From Sarcophilus harrisii (lineage: Eukaryota; Chordata; Mammalia; Dasyuromorphia; Dasyuridae), in NCBI RefSeq assembly GCF_902635505.1, contig NC_045432.1, forward strand, positions 5,887,275 to 5,951,274: a stretch of DNA of 64,000 nucleotides, read 5' to 3'. The translations under genes and the position numbers were made by a program. Under the pieces are notes generated by a model. That model ran no database searches and was not told the DNA's origin. It saw only the letters and a program-made list of their open reading frames with translations. Shown here one piece after another: positions 55,301 to 64,000 of the stretch (positions are counted from its first letter, which is position 1; each line of letters starts with the position of its first letter).

Positions 55301-55331
55301 ACAGTGGTAGTGGGAATTGAGTGAATCACAC

Positions 55332-56150
55332 TGTTGTAACTCAGTTCTAGAGCTAGCTCAGTTCCCTTTCTCTATTCAATTATGGGTCTAGTCCAACTTC
55401 TGTCTTATTAGAAAACTTTACTCAATTGTAGGAACTGGGAGAAAACTTTACTGCATTGTTTGAAGCTAGCCCTTCGGGCTGCGAAACTGGGCCACCCTAC
55501 CTACTTAGAGACCCTAGAAATCTAAGTTATGCTGACCAGAGACTTAGTCAGATCCTAAGATGGATGCAAGGAGTTTTCACAATTGTACATCCTAAGCAAC
55601 CAATCTGTCTTATCTGAAAACTGGCTCCATAATGGTTAATCAGTTATTGTATCCTTGTTCCTTTGTTTACAGATACTCCTTTTTTAAATCCAGAGAATTG
55701 TATTTGTTCTTTCTTCCCCTCCCGAGTTGAAAAGACTCTAATCCAATTAAAATTCAGATTACCTTGTTTCATTGTTGTTACAGATTTCATTGTTTCTTTT
55801 TATTAATTGGCCTTAATTAATTAATTAATCATTTTTAATGTACAAAAGTTTTTCTCCCTCTGCATTCTACCTTCAGGCCTAAGTTGACAGGGTCTGGTCT
55901 TGTTTTGTTAGGCAACTGGCATACCTTGCTTAATAAATCAATATGCTCAGAAGATCAAGTTTTTGTTTTTCTCGTCATTTCATCTTTTACCTACCAGGTT
56001 TTTGGTGGCCATTCTGAGTCAGGTCAGGACTTAGACTCCAGCTGATAGTCTTCCAACAAAACTCCTTAGAGATCTCCCATTAGTTTTTCCCTGAGGGTTT
56101 CTCTCAGAAAAGACTGCCTCTGGAGGTAAGACTCCTACTCTCTACTCTCC

Positions 56151-56183
<33 letters not shown>

Positions 56184-56700
56184 CTGAGCTCAGGTAAGGT
56201 TTAGGATTTGGTTTTTGCTTATTTGGATTTCGAGGATTACTTTGGGCCCACCCCTGGGATTGGAGAAGTGGAGTTCAGTTTTGGGTTTTCAGAAGTTGCC
56301 ACAGAAGATGGGTTCCAGCAGACTGTGGGTTCCCTCTTAGATAGACATTTTTTATAGCATGGGACTAGGGGATGCTCCCAATAGTTATGGGAATGACTAA
56401 ACAGCATGCAATTGAATTATGTGGCATCTGGCATGAACCTGCAATCGATTCAGCAGATAATTTGGGCCTTTATCATTGTTACAAATTAAAGAAATTAAAA
56501 TCAGTTATAGAAAAATCTTCTTCTGATCAGATAAACTTTTGGTTTTGCTGGGCAACTTTAAGTGATGCTTTTTGCCCAACTCCCCTCAAAAGGAACTTTT
56601 TCCTCATATTCCATCTTATCATCTTCTTTCTGTTTTTATGTCTTTATAAAATGTAGGATGTTTAAAGAACAATTTAAAAGAAAACCGCTAAAAGGCTGTA
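55332..56700 (+). mobile_element. LTR-element 5' end: LTR plus leader and gag-like start
   Basis: A likely LTR runs from TGTTGTAACTC (55332) to about 55995, with AATAAA at 55932-55937 about 60 bases before its end. It is followed by a primer-binding-site-like TGGTGGCC at 56003. A leader with a T29 run follows, then a short region around 56360-56656 that could be the start of gag. The element is broken, with several breaks, and has no pol or env here. Class I-like; moderately old. Confidence 0.5.
56155..56183. repeat. Poly-T run (29)
   Basis: A pure T run inside the LTR-element leader. It may be a degenerate A-tail of an antisense insertion or a slippage tract. Confidence 0.95.
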
Positions 56701-57074
56701 GCCAAAGAGGTTAGAATATGGAAGGAGATTAATAAAGTTTCATACTTGAAGCAATTGTCCCAGTAACAGGACTAACTCCCATGTTAGCTTTCAGTTGGGA
56801 AATTAAATTGTAAGAAAAGAAAAAAAGCTTTCTAAGATCTTTTTCTCCCTGCCATATCAGCCTTAGTCACATTGGAATTACAGAAATAAGGCCAGATAAT
56901 AAGTTTGTAGAACTGCTAAAACATCTTAGTACATTTTAGTAGTTTGAAGATTAAGAAGCTTGGAGATGAATCATTTTCACTTAGCAACTTATGATGAAAT
57001 TTCTTAGTGAATTTTGGGATACCGCTCTCTAGAATTTAAGGGAAAAAAAGCATTTAATTCTATAAAAGTTTTAA

Positions 57075-57219
57075 GGGTGGGGGCAGCTAGATGGTGCAGT
57101 GAGTGGACAGAGCAACAGCCCTGAAGTCAGCAGGATCTCAGACACTTTTTAACACTTCCTAGCTGGAGGACTCTGGGCTAGTCACTTAACCACAATTGCC
57201 TCTCAAAAACAAACAAACA
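57075..57219 (+). mobile_element. tRNA-headed SINE (WSINE1-like) with perfect 11-bp duplication
   Basis: 'gggggcagctagatggtgca', 'cagccctgaagtcagcagga', 'gtcacttaaccacaattgcc' and an A-rich tail. aaaagttttaa occurs at 57064-57074 and 57220-57230. The perfect duplication suggests a relatively recent insertion. Confidence 0.9.
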
Positions 57220-57328
57220 AAAAGTTTTAAAAATAAATAGCACTTAGATCAACCCCTGCCCCTCCTCCCCCAATGGATAAACTTATTGTTTTAGTGTAAT
57301 AAAGAAAGACAGCTAATTTGAAAACCAC

Positions 57329-57346
57329 GGGGGGGGGGGGGGGGGG
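57329..57346. repeat. Poly-G run (18)
   Basis: Pure G run; length may be an assembly estimate. Confidence 0.9.
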
Positions 57347-57671
57347 AAGTATATGGTTTGCATTTTTAAATTTATCTGAAACTTAAGGAGCTGCTTCTTA
57401 TTAATCCTTTGACCTTGAAAAGTCCTTCCCATCCCACTTCAGAGATTCCCTTGTGACTCCTCCTGCTCAGACCTTTCCCTTTGATTCTGTTACCTCCTTT
57501 CATGTCAGGTAAGATTCCCAAAGAAGTGTATTTGGGCAAAAAACTACTGGGAAAATGCAGAGAAACTGAAGCTTTTTAAAAGAATGTGATAAAAATAGGT
57601 ATTTGAAAAATAAATAATGAGGTATATCTTGTTTAAAAACGAATAATAATAATAAGTTTAATAGAGATAGA

Positions 57672-57810
57672 AACAATGATATCAAGAGAGAAAGAGAGAG
57701 GAACAAGGAGGAGGAGAGGAAAGGAGAGGGGAGGGAGAAGGGAGGGAAGGGAAGGGAAAAGGGAAGAGAAAAACGGAAGGAAAGGGGAAGGAGAGGAAAG
57801 GGAGGGATTG
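57672..57810. repeat. GA-rich low-complexity tract
   Basis: gagaggaaaggagagggga-type purine tract. It generates Ser/Leu/Pro-rich minus-strand frames (57633-57881) that are not genes. Confidence 0.9.
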
Positions 57811-57849
57811 TAACTTTTTAAAAATGCAAATAAAATGGAAGAAAATGCA

Positions 57850-60627
57850 GAAGGAAGCACAAAGTTTTGAAAATAACACACGGCATTTATTGTATTAAAA
57901 AAAGCAAAGTGTGAAATGGAGCTCTATGGGTTTATATATAAATTGGTTTTTATTCTGTGTATATGGAAGCATTTCTTTTTGGCATATAATTTTAGATAAC
58001 TTAAAATTTTAAATTAGAAAGGAAACATTTACCTTGGAAATACTTGAAAGTCAACTTCTCTGACAAATGTTTGATATCCCAGTGTGGTTATGAGAAATAT
58101 CCTAATTTTTCCACCCCACCATGCAAGTTTGGCTGATTTTCCTTTAAAATGTATTGAAAATATATTTGAAATTTGTTTGGCTCAAGGAATGAAAGGTTCA
58201 GGCTATTGACATAACTGGTCACTTGAGTACAAAAGAATCACAAGGAGCTCCAGGTTCTCCCTGATGTCTGGCAGGCAGACCGTAATGGGCAGTTGAGAGG
58301 CAAGAGAGTTTCATTTAAATGAAACAAATCAGATATCCTCAATGCATGTCCTTGTTGAATATCTTTCACTGCTATGGTCAAGTAAATCTCCTTTTGTTAA
58401 GTGTCAAATGGTGCATGAGCGTCTCACTGGGTTCCAATATCGAACATAAACTAGGTGGAGTCCAGTCTGAGTCAGGCCCAACCCCAAACACCAAGATATA
58501 CAAGAAGTTAATACAAATACATAAGAATAAAAATTTTTTTGTCACAAGGGAAGGCTTGTTGGGGAGGGAGGGAGGGAGAAGTACATATGGAGATCTGGCA
58601 GCCACTAGCCTGCTGGAGGTTCCCTACTGTTGACCACATCTAGGGCATGAAAATGGCACTTTCACTTTATCTGATATAGGATACCAAGGGATAGAACTCC
58701 TTCCTCTCCAAAATAAGCCCCGTTCCCACTCTTAAACACTCACTAGTATCTGAGCAAAACTAAATCTCCAAGACCCATGCGAACATCTTGGAGCAAGTTC
58801 CCAGAAGCAAAGAAATAATTAAGTCCAATAAGGAAACATAAGGAGATAGTGGAACGTCCAAGTTAAAGGTTCCTGCAATGGACCAGACCCAGGGCTTGAA
58901 CGCAGATTCCTACCTTGAGCACCGGAGATGGAGAAGCTGGATTAAAATCCAAGGCTAAGTAATCAAGACTGAATTTCTTTGGCCAAGAAAAAGCGCCCTC
59001 ACAAGGGGAGTGTCCACGTCTGTGTTCCTGCCAGAAAAAAGAAGACATTCGAGAACTGAGCACAATATGACCTAACATCAGGCTTCGCAAAAGGAGCGGA
59101 GGAAGCTTTAAGTGTAGGGACAGCGGTGGTCTTGGTACAGGACTGGATTTGGGAAAATAGCCTTCAAGAGGATAGTCACTTCCTCCCAAGCACTGCTTTC
59201 CTGAAAATTATCTACCTTCATTTGCCCTGGGCTCCAGCCTTCAGTCAAGCCTGAATGACTGAAATGAATGTATCTGTGTAAGACTTGTCAGTAAAAAATA
59301 GAACTTGATGAAAATACAAGTATTATGAATTCAACTTTAATAAAGAGATAAAATATAGAAAATACAAGCACCTGGGTACAAAGTAAGTACTTTGCTAAAA
59401 GGCAAATGTTATCTATTGGTCATTGCTTAGCTTCACTCAGATTTTCTTTGCCAGAATTGCCCCCTTTTCTTCTTGGCTACAGCCTCACTGAAGCCACCAT
59501 GTACTTCAGAACGTCTATAGTTACTGCTCTCCCTGCTTGAGGAGGCCAAATTTTCTAATTACTATTTACCTAATTATTAGCAGAACAGAGCAAAAGTCCT
59601 GTTCTGATGCTTCCCCCTAGTGTCCAATTAAATTCAGGCAGGCTCATCATCTCATTGGGGATAAATGAGGATAAATCTGAGCCCCGGCATCTCTTTAAGA
59701 CCATCAACAACATCACCAAAAAGTTGGAACTTATTGTCAGTGGAAGGTACGGCTACCACAAGAGAAGCATGGCTCCCAACAGCCATTTTGAGGTCTGGGA
59801 AACGTTAGGAAGATCTTCATGGAATTTTGAATGATTACCATATATTCTCCATAAGATTAAATAGATTTGCAATTGAAAGCTCCGATAATTACTTCCTTGG
59901 AGATTATTATTCCTAGATTTTTCTCTTTATTTTTTGTCCCCTACTCACTATCGTTGGCCTAGATCCCCCAAGTTCAATGAATTGGGAAAAAGATATGGTT
60001 AGTGAGGGCCAAAGTTTAGAGCAATAGTTCTATAACCTCCCTTTGATATAGCTAACGATCGTGAAGAACTAACCCCCAAACTGTCTCCCCGGTAATCTCC
60101 TTGTAGACTCTGTCCAAGCTAATTTCTCATTGAAGGGCCCACCCAGCATAGGCAAATGTTGGAGCATTGGTAGAAAATTGTAGGTAGAACCTACAAGCCC
60201 TTGAGACCCCAGTGGACCATTATGACCTTACCTACCTAGCCATTCTGAACCATAATCATTTCTACTGCCCACTGGAGCCAAGGAGAGTCATGGAGGCAAG
60301 CAGAGGTCGGGTATAGAGAGGAATTAGTATTGAGGGTGATGAGACTGCATCAATGTGATGCTGCTAAATTACAGAAAAGCTCCAAGTATCGTTGGGATTT
60401 CATTTCCCCAAAGACATTACCAGTCTTGCTATGAAGGTATCGGAAGTTTCTTCCTAGAGTTTGTCAATGAAATACTTCCTAAGTTTTCTTGAAATACCTT
60501 GGTGTGATTTGTGTGCTAGTAGGGAGCGAGGGAGAAATGGAGACCACAATAGTTTCTGTTATTGACTTATTAACCTTAAGTTTCAGACGATAAAGAGTCA
60601 GTGTCCTAATTTTTTTTAAGAGCGCAT

Positions 60628-60670
<43 letters not shown>

Positions 60671-61280
60671 TTTCTTAGAAAAAAGAATTTGTCAATATTC
60701 CATCCACATGCAAAATACGTTACCATTTGAATGTAACTTTCTTCCTCTTCTCCGGAAACTGAATTGGCAAATGATCTTGCAGAATTAATCCCATCTCTTT
60801 CTGAAGAGAGAAAGTTGGTTCGGTTGCTAGGAAGAAAAACATAGAGGATATTAAGGAAATGTCTTACAGATGCTTTGAAAACGAGCCAACATCTGACATG
60901 GAGGCCCATATGTAGAGGAGATCCCTTTTCAGCTCTGGTTTTTTAGCAATAGACTCCCCCACCAACAGGTTCCCAGAGATCATTACCTCCATTCCTGGGG
61001 CTTGACCTCCAAAGTCTCACTAAGAATTTTAGCTAGGACTTAGGAGTGACAGCTTTGTCAAATAGTTCCAAAGAGACACATGGCACACATCTGGAGAAAT
61101 GATCTTGCACCGCAATTGGTATTTAGTACCGAAATGAACTCATTGGCTCCTCTAGCTACATAGCACGACTGCCCAGTTCCAAGATAGGTGCTGATATTTG
61201 TTGACTGTAGTTCAGAAAAGACTGAGTTTGAGCTTTAATCCCACCCAACACTACTTGTGTGACCCTTGGCTAATTATTTT
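57850..61280. other. Repeat-poor gene-free block
   Basis: No recognisable LINE, SINE or LTR apart from a CA repeat at 60622-60671. Open frames up to 108 codons (58863-59189) lack known motifs. It may hold unique regulatory DNA or ancient unrecognised repeats. Confidence 0.35.
60622..60671. repeat. (CA)n microsatellite
   Basis: 50 bases of purine-pyrimidine alternation, mostly CA. The minus-strand frame reads Cys-Val repeats and is not a gene. Confidence 0.96.
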
Positions 61281-61284
61281 GCTA

Positions 61285-61610
61285 ACTCATCAATCAATCA
61301 GTCAAAAAACATTTTAGGTGTTTATTGTGTGCCAGGCGGTGCTAAGGGAGAAAGGGGGAGAACAGAGGAGGTCATCTAATGAGGGAGGCAACACACACAA
61401 ACCACCACGTACAAGAGAAACAGAAAGCAGATGCAAAAGAATGAGGTGGAGACTTTAAGTCCTGTGAGGACGGGATCGGTTTCCTTTTTGTTGTTTTCTC
61501 CTCCTGTTGTGTGAGTGAGGCTACCTTGTAAATGCGCGTAGATTGATCAGTTCTCTGGATCCCAGATTCTAGCAAAGCGCCGACAGAATAAATGTTTGTT
61601 GCATTGACTG
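61285..61610. mobile_element. L2 3'-end scraps in both orientations
   Basis: 61285-61345 is antisense (caatcagtcaaaaaacattt, ttattgtgtgccaggcggtg). 61560-61600 is sense-like (agcaaagcgccgacagaata, aatgtttgttgc). Confidence 0.5.
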
Positions 61611-62199
61611 TAGTAGTTACGTGAACTGAGTAGATGAAGCACTACCATGGGATGAATCGATAGAACAATTTCCTTTCCTTACAAGGAAGTTATTCCCAGG
61701 ACCACAAACGATTCCCTAGCAAATGGTCATTCTTTGCCCAAGTTGGGCCTTTTTGCTAAGTAGCTGAGACGGCAATATCTCCGCTCACGGCTCCAGCCTT
61801 CGGCCGACAGATGGTCTTGCATGGTCTTGAAGCCTTCAGCTGGGCAGAGCCCTATCGAGGGGAGTGGCACCCGATGGCCCCGAGAACAGAGGAGCCCGGC
61901 CTTCCATGAAGAACTCTATGGTAGGGAGATGATCTTTTTAAGAAGTTGGGGCAAGTAGAAGGCTTCGGCTACCCATGCTTGTGCCCCATGTGCTGAACTG
62001 CGACTTTTCTACTAAGAAAGATTTGCCATGTTGGGTCAGAACCAGGAGTTGGGTCAGAACCTCCTGGTTTTGACCAGGACCAAGGTGTGGCTTGTGAAAA
62101 AGCAGGACTGTTCTTCCTGAAAAAGCTAAATTTCAGTCGTTCCCCAGGGCTCTTCCCCACTCGGCTCCAGCCTGATTTCCCATCACTCCCCCTCACACA
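61611..62199. other. Unassigned gene-free DNA
   Basis: Short direct repeat gttgggtcagaacc at about 62032 and 62050. Nothing else recognised. Confidence 0.3.
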
Positions 62200-62480
62200 A
62201 CCTCCATTCCAGCTGAACTGGCCCACGAGCACACATTCCATCCCTTCATGCCTTCGCCTGCACGGTTCTCCCTCCTCCCTTGCACCTCGGGGAATCTCGA
62301 GTGGCCTCCAAGGCTCAGCTCCAGCATCACCTCCTTCCCGAGGCCTAACTGATTCCCCACCCCCCAGGTGCTGCTGCGTTCTCTTCCTGCCCTGGAAACT
62401 AGCTTGGATTTACTTCATAAAGAGAAGCTGCTGCCATCTAGCATTCAAGGTCATCAACTTCCCTTCTCCATCATCCTCAA
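62200..62480 (+). mobile_element. L2/CR1-like LINE fragment, sense
   Basis: 'cttcatgccttcgcctgcac', 'ggcctccaaggctcagctcc', 'agcatcacctccttcccgag' and 'gcctaactgattccccaccc' match the L2/CR1 segment before the 3' tail. It lies within a 173-codon open frame (62087-62608) that has no domain motif and is therefore not called a gene. Confidence 0.6.
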
Positions 62481-63000
62481 ACTTTCCAAGACAATGTGCT
62501 TGCCATTCCCTTACCCAAGGGGCTAATTCCCTCTGTCCTTGCAAGGAAAATAGCTTTACCTTCCCTGGAGCGGCCTTCTACTTTCTCCCTGCTGTTCCAA
62601 GTTCCTAATCACCCCAAGGCATGACACAGACCGCCTTCCTGTGCCTCCGGAAATCAGCCCCGAAGAATTTCACTCTGGGCTTGACCTACTTAACTCTGCT
62701 AATGATCCTGGGTCACATCATTCGTTGCCTGCCTTTGGACATTGGCTTGTGGCAGCGTCGGGAGCTGACTCAAGCGGAGGGGTGTAACGAAACCCACAGC
62801 GTGAACTTAGACAAGAGAAAGAAGTTAGACCCCAAGATCCCACACTGTTAGAGCTACAAAAAGCACCTTCTAGAATCTGACCACAAATCCGTCAAGCTCA
62901 CTGACTTATTCGTGACAGACTCCATTTTGTTCCCCTTTTTGGAAAACAAACAACATCCACCATGGAAAAAGACCTGAACGTGGAATCCAGAAGACAAAAA
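62481..63000. other. Unassigned gene-free DNA
   Basis: No feature recognised; a 76-codon open frame at 62621-62851 has no known motif. Confidence 0.3.
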
Positions 63001-63004
63001 CTTT

Positions 63005-63330
63005 CTCTGACACATACTAGTCCGTGACCTGAGCCTCTCTATACATCTGTAAAATGGGGCTATCCTCCCTTACCAGGTTACTGGGAAGCTCAAGAAAAGA
63101 ATCCCTACAAACATTCGGCAAATCTTCAAAGACGATCATAACATCAACTGGATTTTTTGAGTCATTCTTCTTCTCTTTTTGTTATATTTATTGCTGTACA
63201 TGTGTTTACCCTAAAGAGAAAGTAAGGTCCTTGAAGGCAGGAACTGTTTTCCTATTTGCATCCCTAGAGCCTAGCACAGTACCTGGTATACAGCAGGAGC
63301 ATGATAAGTGCTTATGGTACTGAAGGGGAA
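63005..63330 (+). mobile_element. MIR-like SINE followed by L2 3' end
   Basis: 63010-63130: 'gtgacctgagcctctctata', 'catctgtaaaatggggctat'. 63225-63320: 'aaggtccttgaaggcaggaa', 'cctagcacagtacctggtat'. Both in sense orientation. Confidence 0.65.
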
Positions 63331-63660
63331 ATGTTCTCAATAGACCATTATGGGAATTCATGTGAACTTTTGGGGAAATGATTTCTCTTTTTAACTTGTG
63401 GAACAAGTGGAACTTGTGGAGTTTGTTACTAACTAGGTGAACAGCTCTTCCTTTTGATTTCTCTTTAAAAGTTCCTTCTCTCACACTTTTATGGTTCTAA
63501 ATCAAGGGGCAAAGGCAGGAAGATGATCCCCGTAAGTCAGCTGGTGATATATTCAGCAGGCTGGAAACTCACCCCATCAATGATGGAGCACAGTACTGCA
63601 TTGCACCTAATGGTCCAAGGATGGAGCCAAGTCCTTTAGAGTCTAGAACAAACTCGATAC
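63331..63660. other. Unassigned gene-free DNA
   Basis: Nothing recognised. Confidence 0.3.
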
Positions 63661-63664
63661 TCAT

Positions 63665-63900
63665 TCATAGCTCTGTCACTCAATTAACTAATAAACATCT
63701 ATTAAATACCTAGTATGTGCTAAGTGCTGGATACAAAAAATAGAGCTAAAAGGCAGTCCCTGCCCACAAAAAGCTCACAATCACTGAGGGAGCCATGCAA
63801 ACAAAGCAAGCTAGATACAGTATAAAGAGGAAATAATTAACAGAGGGAAACCGGCGGAATGAAGAGGGCTTGGGGAAGGCTTCCTGTACAAAATGATTCC
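63665..63900 (-). mobile_element. L2 3' end, antisense
   Basis: 'taaacatctattaaatacct', 'gtatgtgctaagtgctggat', 'gtccctgcccacaaaaagct' and 'gggcttggggaaggcttcct'. A second antisense L2 tail starts at about 63940 and runs off the window. Confidence 0.82.
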
Positions 63901-64000
63901 TACACTCTAATGTACTGACTGGAGATTACGCCGACTTTATGATCCAGGGCAACTGAGGCAATCCGGCAAGCACCTCTTAAGTACCTACTGTGTGTGATGC

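Noticed and set aside
62087-62608. 173-codon plus-strand open frame
   Set aside because: Ser/Pro-rich, contains an L2/CR1-like fragment, no signal peptide or domain motif that I can defend.

Overview
The window looks like nuclear DNA from a marsupial, possibly an Australian one; I cannot name the species. The evidence is the repeat content: tRNA-headed CORE-SINEs of the marsupial types (some A-tailed, some with an RTE-like tail), many L2 fragments, marsupial-style LINE-1 3' ends, an RTE (BovB-like) LINE and several LTR-element remnants. It holds two intact single-exon olfactory receptor (OR) genes, a decayed OR fragment, no RNA gene and no other host coding gene that I can support. It looks like the sparse edge of an OR cluster.

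Layout. 1-2 kb is old SINE/L2 debris leading into OR gene A on the plus strand (2030-2983, 317 aa, OR2/OR13-like). 3-7.8 kb holds L1, SINE and L2 pieces and two LTR remnants, one a clean solo LTR with a 4-bp target duplication. 7.8-13.9 kb is one old antisense L2 of about 2.4 kb split by three LTR insertions and one L1; that L1 was itself hit by a second L1 and a SINE. 14-16.5 kb has a 43-bp minisatellite, the OR pseudogene remnant (about 14757-15010) and another solo LTR. 16.4-30 kb is a mosaic of L1, L2, RTE, a zinc-finger-ended LINE, SINEs, LTR remnants and a short hAT-type DNA transposon with a perfect 8-bp target duplication. 30-37.5 kb is L2/CR1-like and SINE debris with some sequence I could not identify. 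OR gene B is on the minus strand at 37771-38730 (319 aa, OR3A/OR1-like) in a GC-rich stretch. 39-64 kb has no gene: L2, L1, an LTR-element 5' end, microsatellites and a fairly repeat-poor block at about 57.9-61.2 kb.

The two receptors belong to different subfamilies, lie about 35 kb apart on opposite strands, and would act independently as odorant GPCRs in the olfactory epithelium. I found no convincing new biological system. The points most worth a second look are the stop/start-overlapping upstream ORF of OR gene A, the nested retroelement stack, the fossil OR, and the RTE-like tail of the SINEs. Family names for repeats come from recalled consensus sequences and were not checked against a database.
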